DNA of 64,000 bases. Source: Corynebacterium riegelii (GTDB lineage Bacteria > Actinomycetota > Actinomycetes > Mycobacteriales > Mycobacteriaceae). The position numbers were made by a program, and so were the translations under genes. Shown here one piece after another: positions 26,904 through 37,437 of the stretch; within the stretch, counting starts at the first letter, position 1, and every line of letters begins with the position of its first letter. Under the pieces are notes generated by a model. That model had not been told where the DNA came from, ran no database searches, and saw only the letters and a list, made by a program, of their open reading frames with translations. Where the stretch lies: positions 1,302,001 through 1,366,000 of the forward strand of contig NZ_CP068159.1 in NCBI RefSeq assembly GCF_016728505.1, written 5' to 3'.

Positions 26904-28067
26904 ATGTCAAACACTTCTCCTAACAGCGCAGCTGGCGTGGCAACGGCCTCGCCGGTCAAGCCCGTGTCACACGGCAGCGCTCTTGCCGTCCTGGCTCTGG
27001 GTACGGCCTTCCTTGCGGCGACACCGCTGCAGGTGAAGGCAGCGAACATGGACCCGGCTACCCAGGCTTTCCTCCGTGTCTTTATTGGTTTCCTGATTCT
27101 TCTACCCTTCGCTATCTGGGAGATGAAGAAGAAGGAAAAGCTGAGCAAGCAGGCCGTCATTCTCTCGCTGGTCTCTGGCGTGTTCCTGGGTATTGACTTC
27201 ACTGCGTGGAACTACTCCATCTTCTACATTGGCGCTGGTGTGGCAGCGGTTCTTCTGAACCTGCAGGTCATCATTGTGCCGATGCTTGCGGCAATCTTTG
27301 ATAAGTACAAGATTCCGCCAGTGTTCCTCGTGCTTGTGCCAATCATGGCTGTTGGTGTGTTGCTGACCGGTGGCGTGTTTGAAGGCTCTGCTGAGGCAAC
27401 CGGCCCGGAAACCATCTACGGTGTGAAGACCGCAGTTCTGGGTACCGCGTTCGGCCTGACCTCCGGTATTTGCTACTCCTTCTACCTGTACTTCTCCCGC
27501 AAGGCGGGCACCTCGGCACGCAAGGACCTCTACGTCCAGCCGATGATGTACACGGCTATCACCCAGATGATCGCCCCGGTTTTGGTGGCATTCACCTTCT
27601 CTCCGCGTGGCGGCTTCGACTTCACCCACGGTGTGCTGGTTGACGGCGTCCTGCCGTCGGTGAACCCGGAGACCACCCTGGGTGACCCGCTAACCGCTGG
27701 CAACTGGATCGCACTGATCACCCTGGCAGTCTTCGGTCAGGCACTTGCATGGACCATGGTCCAGTACGGCTCCGTCTGGCTCGACCCGACGCTGTCTGCT
27801 GGCATCCTGCTGCTGTCCCCGGTTACCTCCGTCATCATTGCAGCGCCGCTGTTCGGTGAAATTCCGTCCATGCTGCAGATCATCGGTGTCCTGATGATTC
27901 TGGCAACGGTGGCCTACCAAAACGGCCTGTTTGCCCTCATACTTGGCAGAAAGAAGAAGCCAGATGAGGAGAACCCCGACGAAACTCTCTCGGAACAACT
28001 ACAAAGGGAGGGGCTAGCACCTGGCCACTCACCGGAGGAAGTTCCGGAGAATCCGAAAAAGCTGTAA
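26904..28067 (+). CDS. EamA/DMT-family transporter at the head of the urease operon
   Basis: 387 aa from the ATG at 26904 (MSNTSPNSAAG). There are ten predicted membrane segments in two EamA repeats (FLRVFIGFLILLPFAIW in the first, SAGILLLSPVTSVIIAAPLFGE in the second) and a charged C-terminal tail. DMT proteins move small metabolites, often outward. Its same-strand position 61 nt before ureA suggests a link to urea, ammonium or a related nitrogen compound, but the substrate is unknown. The assignment to the family is firm; the link is inference. Confidence 0.8.
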   Translation: MSNTSPNSAAGVATASPVKPVSHGSALAVLALGTAFLAATPLQVKAANMDPATQAFLRVFIGFLILLPFAIWEMKKKEKLSKQAVILSLVSGVFLGIDFTAWNYSIFYIGAGVAAVLLNLQVIIVPMLAAIFDKYKIPPVFLVLVPIMAVGVLLTGGVFEGSAEATGPETIYGVKTAVLGTAFGLTSGICYSFYLYFSRKAGTSARKDLYVQPMMYTAITQMIAPVLVAFTFSPRGGFDFTHGVLVDGVLPSVNPETTLGDPLTAGNWIALITLAVFGQALAWTMVQYGSVWLDPTLSAGILLLSPVTSVIIAAPLFGEIPSMLQIIGVLMILATVAYQNGLFALILGRKKKPDEENPDETLSEQLQREGLAPGHSPEEVPENPKKL

Positions 28068-28076
28068 CTAAACCAA

Positions 28077-28107
28077 GGCCCTAAGCGGGAACACTTCCCG
28101 CGGGGCC
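28077..28107 (+). promoter_or_regulatory. Hairpin between the EamA gene and ureA
   Basis: Nested stems GGCCC/GGGCC and GCGGG/CCCGC enclose a 7-nt loop, with no U-run after them. It is more likely an mRNA-stabilising or attenuating hairpin before ureA than a full terminator. Confidence 0.5.
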
Positions 28108-28128
28108 CATAACCATAAGGAGCAGTCA

Positions 28129-28431
28129 ATGCATCTGACTAAGCGTGAACAGGAAAAGCTTCTCATTGTGGTCGCCGCTGACGTGGCTCGCCGCCGCAAG
28201 GAGCGTGGCCTGAAGCTCAACCACCCAGAGGCCGTAGCACTTATTTCGGACTTCTTGCTTGAGGGCGCTCGTGACGGCAAGACCGTGGCGCAGCTGATGA
28301 GTGAGGGTGTTGAGGTTCTCAGCCGCGAAGACGTCATGGAGGGCGTGCCCGAGATGATCTCTGACGTTCAGGTTGAGGCAACTTTCCCTGACGGCACCAA
28401 GCTTGTTACCGTCCACAACCCGATCCGCTAA
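28129..28431 (+). CDS. ureA: Urease gamma subunit
   Basis: 100 aa, standard length for Ure[21 protein letters not shown] at the start and the conserved [14 protein letters not shown] at the end. A structural part of the (alpha-beta-gamma)3 nickel urease that hydrolyses urea to ammonia and carbamate. A strong AAGGAG precedes the ATG. It is followed by ureB after 14 nt. Confidence 0.97.
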   Translation: MHLTKREQEKLLIVVAADVARRRKERGLKLNHPEAVALISDFLLEGARDGKTVAQLMSEGVEVLSREDVMEGVPEMISDVQVEATFPDGTKLVTVHNPIR

Positions 28432-28445
28432 GAGGAGTGACAAAT

Positions 28446-28757
28446 ATGATTCCTGGCGAGTACTTCATTTCTGACAATGGCCCGCTGACCATTAATGAGG
28501 GCCGCGAGGCTCTGACCCTCGAGGTAACCAACCGAGGGGATCGCCCCGTGCAGGTCGGCTCCCACTTCCACTTCGCTGAGGCAAACGCCTCCCTGGAGTT
28601 TGACCGCGAAGCTGCAAAGGGCAAGCGCCTCGACATCCCTGCTGGCACCGCTGTGCGCCTTGAGCCCGGCGATAGCCGCACCGTCAACCTGATTGACTTT
28701 GGTGGAAGCCGTGAGGTGTACGGCTTCAACAGCAAGGTCAATGGGAAGCTCGACTAG
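28446..28757 (+). CDS. ureB: Urease beta subunit
   Basis: 103 aa from the ATG at 28446 ([19 protein letters not shown]), preferred over a GTG three codons upstream because GAGGAG lies 8 nt before it. It has the typical [18 protein letters not shown] and [15 protein letters not shown] stretches. Structural subunit; separate gamma and beta genes are the usual actinobacterial arrangement. Confidence 0.97.
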   Translation: MIPGEYFISDNGPLTINEGREALTLEVTNRGDRPVQVGSHFHFAEANASLEFDREAAKGKRLDIPAGTAVRLEPGDSRTVNLIDFGGSREVYGFNSKVNGKLD

Positions 28758-28791
28758 TCCACCCAATCTCTTTCAAGAAAGGCATTAGACA

Positions 28792-30504
28792 ATGGCATTT
28801 GAGATGGAGCGTCGACAGTACGCTGAGCTCTACGGCCCGACTACCGGCGATGGTATTCGCCTGGCCGATACCGACCTCGTGGCACGCGTTGAGAAGGACC
28901 TGACCCACTACGGTGAAGAGGTCACCTTCGGTGGCGGCAAGGTTATCCGTGACGGCATGGGCCAGAACAGCCGCACGATGGGCGACGAGCAGATTCCGGA
29001 CGTTGTTATCACCGGCGCGACCGTGATTGACTACACCGGCATTTACGTTGCTGACATTGCAATCAAGGATGGCAAGATTGCCAAGATCGGTGCTGCCGGT
29101 AACCCGGACGTGCAGGACGACATTGACATTGTCGTTGGCGTTGGCACCGAGGTTATTGCAGGCCAGGGTCGTATTGTGACCGCTGGTGCTGTGGATACCC
29201 ACATTCACTACATTTCCCCTGAGCAGGCAGAGGTTGCTCTGGACAACGGCACCACCACCCTGGTCGGTGGCGGCGTTGGCCCGGCTGAGTCCTCCAACGC
29301 AACCACGGTGACCTCCGGTGCGGCCAACATCACCCGCATGATCGAGGCAACCCGTGACTTCCCGGTCAACGTTGGCTTCCTGGGCAAGGGCCACGCATCT
29401 GACGCGAACCCGCTGCGTGAGCAGATCCGCGCTGGTGCAATCGGCCTGAAGATCCACGAGGACTGGGGTGCAACTGCTAACTCCATCGACACCGCACTGA
29501 CCGTTGCGGATGAGCTGGACATTCAGATTGCAATCCACACCGACACCCTGAACGAGGGCGGCTTTGTGGACAACACCCTGGCTGCAATCGGTGACCGCGT
29601 AATCCACACCTTCCACACCGAGGGTGCTGGCGGCGGCCACGCACCGGACATCATCGAGGCAGCTGGCCTGCCGAACGTGCTGCCGGCGTCGACCAACCCG
29701 ACCCTGCCGTACACGGTGAACACCCTGGATGAGCACCTTGACATGATCATGGTGTGCCACCACCTCAACCCGGACCTGCCGGAGGACGTGGCATTCGCTG
29801 ACTCCCGCATCCGCCGCGAGACCATCGCAGCTGAGGACGTCCTGCACGACATGGGCGCACTGTCCATCACCTCTTCTGACTCCCAGGCAATGGGCCGCGT
29901 CGGTGAGGTTGTACTGCGCACCTGGCAGGTTGCTCACCGCATGAAGGAGCAGTTCGGTCCGCTGGAGGGTGATACCCAGGACAACGACAACAACCGCATC
30001 AAGCGCTACGTTGCCAAGTACACCATTAACCCGGCTATTGCCGCTGGTATTGGCCATGCTGTTGGTTCCGTTGAGGAAGGCAAGATTGCTGACCTGGTTA
30101 TCTGGGAGCCGGCATACTTCGGTGTCAAGCCGTACCTGGTACTCAAGAGCGGTTTCATCGTTCGTGCCCTGATGGGTGACTCCAACGCATCGATCCCGAC
30201 CCCGCAGCCGCGCACCATGCGCAACATGTTCGGCGCATACGGCCACGCTGCTGCACGCACCTCGGTTACCTTCTTGCCGACGGTTGCGATCGAGGCCGGC
30301 GTACCGGACACCCTGAACATTGGCCGCAAGTTTGTCGAGGCGAAGAACATGCGCAACATCTCCAAGAAGGACATGAAGCACAATGACGCCACGCCAGACA
30401 TTAAGGTGGACCCGGAGACCTACGTTCTGTCCGTGGACGGCAAGGAGATCACCTCTGAGCCGGCCGAGGTTCTACCGATGGCGCAGCGCTACTTCCTGTT
30501 CTAG
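28792..30504 (+). CDS. ureC: Urease alpha (catalytic) subunit
   Basis: 570 aa, full length. Nickel ligands and active-site residues are all visible: HIH near 137-139, the carbamylated Lys in GLKIHEDWG near 220, His in AIHTDTLNE near 249, His in GGGHAPD near 282, flap His in VCHHLNP near 323 and Asp in SSDSQAMGR near 363. The preceding 34-nt gap carries AAGGAG-like GAAAGG. Expected to be an active cytoplasmic urease. Confidence 0.98.
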   Translation: MAFEMERRQYAELYGPTTGDGIRLADTDLVARVEKDLTHYGEEVTFGGGKVIRDGMGQNSRTMGDEQIPDVVITGATVIDYTGIYVADIAIKDGKIAKIGAAGNPDVQDDIDIVVGVGTEVIAGQGRIVTAGAVDTHIHYISPEQAEVALDNGTTTLVGGGVGPAESSNATTVTSGAANITRMIEATRDFPVNVGFLGKGHASDANPLREQIRAGAIGLKIHEDWGATANSIDTALTVADELDIQIAIHTDTLNEGGFVDNTLAAIGDRVIHTFHTEGAGGGHAPDIIEAAGLPNVLPASTNPTLPYTVNTLDEHLDMIMVCHHLNPDLPEDVAFADSRIRRETIAAEDVLHDMGALSITSSDSQAMGRVGEVVLRTWQVAHRMKEQFGPLEGDTQDNDNNRIKRYVAKYTINPAIAAGIGHAVGSVEEGKIADLVIWEPAYFGVKPYLVLKSGFIVRALMGDSNASIPTPQPRTMRNMFGAYGHAAARTSVTFLPTVAIEAGVPDTLNIGRKFVEAKNMRNISKKDMKHNDATPDIKVDPETYVLSVDGKEITSEPAEVLPMAQRYFLF

Positions 30505-30582
30505 TCAGTAGCACGTCATTCAAACCCTGAAAGCGGAGAGGCCTTGGCCACTCCGCTCTCGCTATTTATGAAGGAGAGCACA

Positions 30583-31050
30583 ATGATTGTCACCGAACTT
30601 CGTGGCAACATTCGGGACGCGGGCGAAGGCGCCCGTGTTGCAGACCGGGTGGTGTTTGACAATGAAAGCCGACTCAAGCGCATCCAGCGCGTCACCACCG
30701 CCGGTGGGGTGGAGATGGGCTTGCAGCTGGATAAGTCCGTGCGTGAGCTGGAAGATGGCGACATCCTGGCTGAAACCGAAAACGGCTACGTCATCGCAGA
30801 GATGGCTCCGCTGGACGTGCTGGTGATCGCTCCGAAGACCATTGAAGAGGCGCTGGAAGTGGCTCACTCCTTGGGTAACCGCCACCTGCAGGCGCAGTTC
30901 TTTGGCAAGGACAGCCAGTTCAACGCTGAGGTAATGGTTGTGCGCTATGACCACACGGTTGAACACCACCTGGATCACATGTCCGTGGACTACCACCGCG
31001 GTGACTACGTCATGCCGAAGGCTTTCCGTCATGCAGAACACACCCACTAA
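30583..31050 (+). CDS. ureE: Urease accessory protein, nickel metallochaperone
   Basis: 155 aa from the ATG at 30583 (MIVTELRGNIRD) with AAGGAG 7 nt upstream. N-terminal UreE peptide-binding domain, then the metal-binding domain ending RHAEHTH, a short His-containing tail rather than a long polyhistidine. It delivers Ni2+ to the UreFGD-apourease complex. It overlaps ureF by 20 nt. Confidence 0.95.
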   Translation: MIVTELRGNIRDAGEGARVADRVVFDNESRLKRIQRVTTAGGVEMGLQLDKSVRELEDGDILAETENGYVIAEMAPLDVLVIAPKTIEEALEVAHSLGNRHLQAQFFGKDSQFNAEVMVVRYDHTVEHHLDHMSVDYHRGDYVMPKAFRHAEHTH

Positions 31051-31750
31051 CGCGCGTGCGAATCTGGTGGTGTGGCACATCACCGATTCCGCTCTCCCTA
31101 CAGGCGCGTTCGCACACTCCGCAGGGTTAGAGACCTACATCCAGCGTGATGAGGTTCATGACCCAGAGAGCTACCTGCGCTGGCTGGTTGGCTACCTACA
31201 CCAGGCCACCTACGGTGAAGCCCTGGCGGTGCTTTTGGCGGTGCGCTTGCAAGCTGCCAACCTGGAGCAGGAGCAGGCAATCGTTGCGCTGCGTGAGTTG
31301 GATGAGATTTGCCACGCAACGCAGACCCCGCAGGAGCTGCGTGCATCCATGCAGGCAATGGGCAAGCGTATGGCCAAGGTTGCCAAGATTATGGACGCTG
31401 ACAATGCGCTGGTTGACGCCTACGACGCCGGCCTGCGCAAGCGCGAGTTCTTTGGCAACCCCGGCATTGCCGCTGGTCTGGTGTTGGGCGCCGCCGGGGT
31501 GGATGAACACACCGCGGTATCGGCATACTTGATGCAGATGGCTAACTCGATGACGCAAAACGCCATCCGTGCCATCCCGCTCGGCCAAGACGCTGGACAG
31601 CGGATCCTGATTGATGTGTACGAGTATCTGCCGAAGTTTGCGGAGGAGACTCTGGCACACGACGTGACTGATCTCGGTGTGTCCTTCCCGCGGCTTGAGA
31701 TCGCGCAGATGGAACATCAGTACATGCGCTCGCGCATGTTCATGTCTTAA
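31031..31750 (+). CDS. ureF: Urease accessory protein UreF
   Basis: 239 aa starting MQNTPTNARANL. It has the family features DSALPTGAFAHSAGLE near the N-terminus and RILIDVYEYLPKF-like helical C-terminal segments. UreF couples UreG GTPase to UreD on apourease. Start within the end of ureE indicates translational coupling. Confidence 0.93.
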   Translation: MQNTPTNARANLVVWHITDSALPTGAFAHSAGLETYIQRDEVHDPESYLRWLVGYLHQATYGEALAVLLAVRLQAANLEQEQAIVALRELDEICHATQTPQELRASMQAMGKRMAKVAKIMDADNALVDAYDAGLRKREFFGNPGIAAGLVLGAAGVDEHTAVSAYLMQMANSMTQNAIRAIPLGQDAGQRILIDVYEYLPKFAEETLAHDVTDLGVSFPRLEIAQMEHQYMRSRMFMS

Positions 31751-31771
31751 AACGAAAGGAATTGAAACATT

Positions 31772-32386
31772 ATGACCACTATCAAGGTTGGCATCGGCGG
31801 GCCGGTTGGCTCCGGCAAGACCCAGCTGATTGAGCGCATCACCCGTGCGCTCGACGGTGAGGTTTCCATGGCCGCTATTACCAATGACATTTACACCACC
31901 GAGGATGCGAAGATCCTTGCGCGCGAAGGCATTTTGCCGAAGGACCGCATTATCGGTGTTGAGACCGGTGGCTGCCCGCACACCGCGATTCGTGAGGACA
32001 CCTCGATGAACGAGGCCGCCTACGAGGAGCTTATTGAGCGCCACCCGGACCTGGAGCTGGTGTTCGTGGAGTCCGGCGGCGACAACCTGTCTGCTACCTT
32101 CTCCCCGGAGCTGGTGGATTTCTCCATCTACATCATTGACGTAGCCCAGGGCGAGAAGATCCCGCGCAAGGCGGGCCAGGGCATGATCAAGTCTGACCTG
32201 TTTGTGATTAACAAGACGGACCTGGCTCCGTACGTTGGCGCCAACCTGCAGGTCATGGCTGATGATTCGAAGCAGTTCCGTGGGGATAAGCCGTTTGTGC
32301 TGACCAACCTCAAGACTGATGAGGGCCTGGATGAAGTACTGCAGTGGATCCGCCGTGACGTCCTGATGCAGGACATCAAGGGCTAG
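31772..32386 (+). CDS. ureG: Urease accessory GTPase UreG
   Basis: 204 aa with P-loop GPVGSGKT at residues about 10-17, the nickel-binding Cys-Pro-His motif in [11 protein letters not shown] near 67-72, [15 protein letters not shown], and guanine-specificity motif [10 protein letters not shown]. It supplies GTP hydrolysis for nickel insertion. AAAGGAA ribosome site; it ends one base before the ureD ATG. Confidence 0.97.
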   Translation: MTTIKVGIGGPVGSGKTQLIERITRALDGEVSMAAITNDIYTTEDAKILAREGILPKDRIIGVETGGCPHTAIREDTSMNEAAYEELIERHPDLELVFVESGGDNLSATFSPELVDFSIYIIDVAQGEKIPRKAGQGMIKSDLFVINKTDLAPYVGANLQVMADDSKQFRGDKPFVLTNLKTDEGLDEVLQWIRRDVLMQDIKG

Positions 32387-32387
32387 T

Positions 32388-33254
32388 ATGTGGTCCATTT
32401 CGCCAGAACGCTTCAACAAAGCTCCCGGCACGGATTTCACCGGCACCCTTGATCTGGGGATCGCTGTGAGCGGTGGCCGTTCTGTAGCCACCAAGCAGTA
32501 CCACGACGGTGCGTTGAAGATCATCCGCCCGCACTACCTCGATGACAGCGGGCAGGTCTACTACATCACCGTCAACCCCGGCGGAGGATACGTGGGAGGA
32601 GACTCCTACGATATTGCCGTCAGCGTTGCTGATGGTGCCTCAGTGCTACTGACAGACCAGTCAGCAACCAAGGTGTACCGCACCCCAGGCTCGCATGTGA
32701 CCCAACATCTGCACTTCAAGGTAGGTGCGGGCGCTGTGCTGGAGTACATTCCGGATCAGCTGATCCTGTACCGTGACGCGGACTACCGCCAGCACATGAC
32801 GGTTGAGGTAGATCCTGAAGGCCACGTGTTCCTTTCAGACATTGTCACCCCAGGCTGGTCTCCTGATAAGGAGATGTTCCGCTACCGTCAGGCGCACCTG
32901 CGCTCAACAGTGCGCGTAGGGGACAAGCTGGCCTTGGTAGACAACATGCGGATCCAGCCGTTGGAAGAGCGTGAGGAGATTGCTTCTCCAACGTTTTTGG
33001 GAGAAAACACCCACTTTTCCACCGCCATCTGCTTCGACCCGCAGGTGGATGAGGACCTGATTGCTCAGGTCCGTGACGCCATCAGTGACGTCGAGGGTGT
33101 GCAAGCATCCGTCACCCCAACGGATGTGCCTGGGTTCGTGCTGCGTGGTGTGGCTAACCGCACCGAGCACCTCATGGAAGTGGTGCTTCGCGCAGCCAAC
33201 GTGGTTCGCTCCGAGCTGCGTAGCCAAGGCAAGGTGCACCTGCGCCAGTACTAA
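32388..33254 (+). CDS. ureD: Urease accessory protein UreD
   Basis: 288 aa, UreD/UreH family: YITVNPGGGYVGGDSYDI near residue 70, TDQSATKVYRT near 95, EYIPDQLILYRDA near 125. It is the scaffold that binds apourease and recruits UreF-UreG. Last gene of the ureABCEFGD operon, convergent with the ArsR gene. Confidence 0.95.
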   Translation: MWSISPERFNKAPGTDFTGTLDLGIAVSGGRSVATKQYHDGALKIIRPHYLDDSGQVYYITVNPGGGYVGGDSYDIAVSVADGASVLLTDQSATKVYRTPGSHVTQHLHFKVGAGAVLEYIPDQLILYRDADYRQHMTVEVDPEGHVFLSDIVTPGWSPDKEMFRYRQAHLRSTVRVGDKLALVDNMRIQPLEEREEIASPTFLGENTHFSTAICFDPQVDEDLIAQVRDAISDVEGVQASVTPTDVPGFVLRGVANRTEHLMEVVLRAANVVRSELRSQGKVHLRQY

Positions 33255-33282
33255 ATCCAGTACGAGCGCCAGGTATAGGGGG

Positions 33283-33579
33283 TTACTCCTCTGGGTCCGC
33301 GTAATCCGCAGCCCAGTGGAGGAGGCGGTGGATGCGCTCATCTGCAAGACCGTAGAAAATGCTACGGCCCTCGCGGATTGAGCGCACCGTGCCCATCTTT
33401 TCCATAGCGCGCAAAGACGCGGATGCTGTAGCCACCCGCGTGCCAGTTGCATTTGCCAGGTCAGTGACGGTCAGTTTGTTTTCGCCTGCCGTATGCATGG
33501 CGTCCAAGAGTCGAAGCCGCGTGGTGTCACCTAGGGTTTTGAATACCTCTGCCCAAGTCTCGTGATACCGCATAGCCAC
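33283..33579 (-). CDS. ArsR/SmtB-family transcriptional regulator
   Basis: 98 aa winged helix: LGDTTRLRLLDAMH, recognition helix around ATASASLRAMEKMG, and wing VRSIREGRSIFYGL. There are no cysteines, but the last helix carries DERIHRLLHWAADYAD, whose acidic and His residues could form an alpha-5 metal site as in CzrA/NmtR. A GTG start lies 5 nt after the ATPase stop, so it is the last gene of the metal-importer operon and may control it through the operator-like repeat at 36330-36355. Confidence 0.8.
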   Translation of the reverse strand: MAMRYHETWAEVFKTLGDTTRLRLLDAMHTAGENKLTVTDLANATGTRVATASASLRAMEKMGTVRSIREGRSIFYGLADERIHRLLHWAADYADPEE

Positions 33580-33584
33580 TAAGC

Positions 33585-34352
33585 CTAGTGCGTAATCACC
33601 GGTCCGTGGACAATCAGGGAATGTTCACCATCAGCCTTGCGTAGGGAGGCATCAACGCCAAACGTTTCTTTCAGCAACTCAGGAGTCAACGTCTCACTCG
33701 GATCCCCAAGTGCCGCAACGTGGCCGTGGTCCATCACCAGCACCGTGTCGCAGTAGCGTGCGGCCAACACCAAGTCATGCAGCGCCAACACCACGGTGGT
33801 GCCGTGGTGGGTGCCCACGTGCTCCAGCATGTTCATCAGCCGGTACTGGTGGTGTAGGTCCAAATGGTTGGTCGGCTCATCCAGCAGCAAAAACTTCGCG
33901 TTTTGCGCTAGCGCTCGTGCCGTCATTGCGCGTTGCACTTGCCCGCCAGAAAGTGCACGCAGGGAGCGATCTCTTAGCTCCACCAGGTCGGAGTGGATCA
34001 GCGCCTCTTCAACAATGGCCTCATCACCGCCACTGCCACGCCCAAACAAACCGTAGGCGGCGCTTTGGCCCATCTCCACCAGCTGCTGGACCGTCAGATC
34101 CGGCAAGGTGCCGTGGCTTTGCGCCACGTAAGCTACCGTTTGCACGCGCTCGGCGCGAGACATGGAGGACAGCGGTGTGCCGTTGTAAAGAATGCTGCCC
34201 TTGGCGTCACTGACTCCCGCCATCGCACGCAGCAGGGTGGATTTTCCGGAGCCATTCGGCCCAACGATGCCGATGATGCCCGGGGTAGGGATCGAGGTCT
34301 CCACATCGAGGCGGAATGACTGCACCTGGGCTTGGACCTTGATGTCAATCAT
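33585..34352 (-). CDS. ABC importer ATPase, FecE/BtuD type (metal or metal-chelate)
   Basis: 255 aa. Walker A GPNGSGKST near residue 32, Q-loop YVAQSHG, signature LSGGQVQRA near 135, Walker B FLLLDEPTNHLD near 157, switch His in VLALHDL near 190. The start overlaps the permease stop (ATGA). Belongs with the adjoining FecCD permease and binding lipoprotein. Confidence 0.9.
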   Translation of the reverse strand: MIDIKVQAQVQSFRLDVETSIPTPGIIGIVGPNGSGKSTLLRAMAGVSDAKGSILYNGTPLSSMSRAERVQTVAYVAQSHGTLPDLTVQQLVEMGQSAAYGLFGRGSGGDEAIVEEALIHSDLVELRDRSLRALSGGQVQRAMTARALAQNAKFLLLDEPTNHLDLHHQYRLMNMLEHVGTHHGTTVVLALHDLVLAARYCDTVLVMDHGHVAALGDPSETLTPELLKETFGVDASLRKADGEHSLIVHGPVITH

Positions 34353-35311
34353 CGGTTGATCCTCCTCAAGATGATGAAGAACACCGGCACACCAATCAGT
34401 GCCGTGATCACACCCACGGGCAGCTCCTGGGGTGCAAACAGCACACGCGCAATCGCGTCAGCAATCACCAAAAACAGTGCGCCAACGATTGCTGCAACCG
34501 GAATCAAACGAGCATGTAACGGCCCCTGCACCATGCGCACTGCATGGGGCACGATCAAGCCAACGAAACCGATTGCACCAACCGCGGCGACGGTCGCCGC
34601 TGTGAGCAAGGAAACCACAATAAGCACCGTGTAGCGTACAGCGACGACAGGAACGCCCATGGTGTGCGCCGTGGCGTCTCCAAGCGTCAGCGCATCTAAG
34701 TGCCGCGAAAGCAACCACAGCACCACAAGGCCAACCGCACCAGCGATGGCAACAACAATCAGCGTGTTCCAGCGCGCCGCAGACAGCACGCCAAGAAGCC
34801 AAAACATGATGCCGCGTGTGGATTCCGCGTTACCGGAAGCCGTAACAACAAGCGACGTCAAAGATTGGAACAAAAAGCCCACCAGCACGCCCGTCAGCAC
34901 CACACGCGTAGCATCAGCACGCGTATGACGCAGCAGGGCCATCAGCAGCATAAACGACGTCAACCCACCAACAGCGGCGCCAACCACAATGCCCCACTGC
35001 CACGTGGAGAACATGATGGCAATCACCGCACCAGTAGACGCACCCGAGGAAATACCCAGCAGGTACGGCTCAGCCAGATCGTTGTGCGTAATGGCCTGCA
35101 TAGCCACACCACACACCGCCAGAATCGCTCCCACGCACGCGGCCATCAGCACACGCGGCAGACGCAACTCCGTCAGAATGGACCGCTGCACAGGCGACAT
35201 GCTATCCAAATCGAACACGGAGATACCGCTAGAGCCAAGCGGCAGCGAAACAACAATCGCCGCCGCAAGCGCCAGCAGTGATAACAGCCCGAAGGCGATG
35301 GACTTCTTCAC
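34349..35311 (-). CDS. ABC importer permease, FecCD/BtuC family
   Basis: 320 aa with about nine to ten membrane segments. Typical FecCD signatures: LRLPRVLMAACVGAILAVCG near residue 50, NDLAEPYLLGISSGA near 80, and GFVGLIVPHAVRM near 240. It forms a homodimeric channel for siderophores, heme, cobalamin or nickel chelates. Confidence 0.92.
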   Translation of the reverse strand: MKKSIAFGLLSLLALAAAIVVSLPLGSSGISVFDLDSMSPVQRSILTELRLPRVLMAACVGAILAVCGVAMQAITHNDLAEPYLLGISSGASTGAVIAIMFSTWQWGIVVGAAVGGLTSFMLLMALLRHTRADATRVVLTGVLVGFLFQSLTSLVVTASGNAESTRGIMFWLLGVLSAARWNTLIVVAIAGAVGLVVLWLLSRHLDALTLGDATAHTMGVPVVAVRYTVLIVVSLLTAATVAAVGAIGFVGLIVPHAVRMVQGPLHARLIPVAAIVGALFLVIADAIARVLFAPQELPVGVITALIGVPVFFIILRRINR

Positions 35312-35330
35312 GCTTTTCGGTTCTTACTTC

Positions 35331-36317
35331 TTACTCTGCGATACCGTTTTCAATCGCGTCAGAGATCTGCTGCAGGCCCTGGTAGGAGCGCGCCGACGGG
35401 GAAGTGGTCACACCGTTGATCACAATGAAACGCTCCTCTTTCACTGCACGCATGCTGTTGACACCCGGCGTTGCCTTAAGCGCCTCGACTTTCTCCTCCC
35501 AGGTATCACCCGGCTCACCACGAGTTGGCAGATCGCCCAAGATGAGCACGTCCGGGTCAGCTTCCGCCAAAGCCTCCCAGGAAATCTGCGGCCACTCTTC
35601 CTTCACATCAGCAAACACGTTGACCATGTTTACTGAGTCACCCATCTCCGTGACAATGGACGGGCCACCAGCCACATACGGCGCACCACCGACGGTGGAG
35701 TACACCATGGCAAACGTCGTGCCGTCTGGCGCCTGGGCAGCACCCTCCTTGGTTTCATGAAGCTTCTCTACTAGATCAGCCGCGGTGTCTTCGTGGCCGA
35801 AAAGCTGGCCGAGCTCCGTAATGTCACGCTCTACAAGCTCAAAGGTGCTCTTACCCTTGTTCTCGCCGTGGTCCTGGCACTCCACGTTGGACTGGTAGGT
35901 GCGAACACCCAGTTTCTCCCACTCCTCACGGGTGCCCGCAGAGTCCGCCGTCCACACCAAACGGAACGGGGAGTACACAAAGTCCGGGTCCACCGCACGG
36001 ATCTGCTCAGCAGTAGGAATACTCGGTGCAATGATCTTCGGGGTCTCGAATCCCTCCGGCGGGTTGTCCTTCTGGTGGCCAACGCCAGCGATCTGATCCG
36101 CAGCACCCAGCAGCAGCAGGGTGTCAGACGCGCCCTGCTCAAGGGCAACCGCGCGCTCAACAGTCGGAGCGGCATCAATCATGACGCCGCAGTTGTCGAT
36201 CTGCTTGGCGCTAGCTTCGGCGCTGGTGTCAGTGCTAGTGGTGGTGTCAGTTTCGCCACCGGCGCAGCCAGCCAGCGCAAGCGCGGAGATCAAAGAGATG
36301 GGAAGTAGACGACGCAT
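35331..36317 (-). CDS. ABC importer substrate-binding lipoprotein (possible nickel or metal-chelate)
   Basis: 328 aa. Lipoprotein signal MRRLLPISLISALALAGC with lipobox Cys18, a Thr/Ser/Asp-rich linker, and a PeriplasmicBP_2 fold starting at DNCGVMIDAAPTVERAV. First gene of the SBP-permease-ATPase-ArsR operon. The location beside a complete nickel-urease operon and the terminal ArsR metal sensor suggest nickel or another transition metal, but siderophore, heme or cobalamin are possible. No DtxR box is seen upstream, unlike the two iron loci in this window. Confidence 0.85.
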   Translation of the reverse strand: MRRLLPISLISALALAGCAGGETDTTTSTDTSAEASAKQIDNCGVMIDAAPTVERAVALEQGASDTLLLLGAADQIAGVGHQKDNPPEGFETPKIIAPSIPTAEQIRAVDPDFVYSPFRLVWTADSAGTREEWEKLGVRTYQSNVECQDHGENKGKSTFELVERDITELGQLFGHEDTAADLVEKLHETKEGAAQAPDGTTFAMVYSTVGGAPYVAGGPSIVTEMGDSVNMVNVFADVKEEWPQISWEALAEADPDVLILGDLPTRGEPGDTWEEKVEALKATPGVNSMRAVKEERFIVINGVTTSPSARSYQGLQQISDAIENGIAE

Positions 36318-36329
36318 GATGAACCTTCC

Positions 36330-36355
36330 TTCAAACGGTCAATCTAGTGTTTGAA
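36330..36355. promoter_or_regulatory. Inverted repeat upstream of metal-importer operon, candidate ArsR operator
   Basis: TTCAAAC and GTTTGAA form perfect 7-bp arms around a 12-nt gap, ending 13 nt upstream of the lipoprotein start. Arm type and length fit an ArsR-family dimer site. The downstream operon ends with an ArsR gene, which supports autoregulation. Confidence 0.55.
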
Positions 36356-36432
36356 TGAAGTGTCCTACGTCTTGCACCGTCAAACAAGTTTCACCCTTAC
36401 GGTGGCCCTAAAAGGCCCTAAAAAGGGGCTAG

Positions 36433-37218
<786 letters not shown>

Positions 37219-37428
37219 TTAGCCTCCCTGGACTGCGGTGAGGATATCTACACGTGCGCCGCTCGCAAGCTTGGTGCTGCCCCACGCCGAGCGGGGAACC
37301 ACATCACCATCGAGCGCTACCGCCGTGCCAGCCTCCGGCACCTCGCCGAGGACCTCGTGCACCAGCTGCTCAACCGACGCCGCTTCAGTCGTGCGGGATT
37401 CATCATTCACTGTGAGAGTAATGGCCAT
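37219..37428 (-). CDS. thiS: Sulfur-carrier protein ThiS
   Basis: 69 aa, ubiquitin-fold size, ending in the required Gly-Gly (TAVQGG). It is adenylated and thiocarboxylated by a ThiF enzyme and hands sulfur to ThiG. It lies between thiO (9 nt) and thiG (3 nt). Confidence 0.93.
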   Translation of the reverse strand: MAITLTVNDESRTTEAASVEQLVHEVLGEVPEAGTAVALDGDVVPRSAWGSTKLASGARVDILTAVQGG

Positions 37429-37437
37429 GGCTACCTC

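Noticed and set aside
28738..30381. Long minus-strand open frame (547 codons) opposite ureC
   Set aside because: Antisense to ureC with composition dictated by its codons; no ribosome site or motif.
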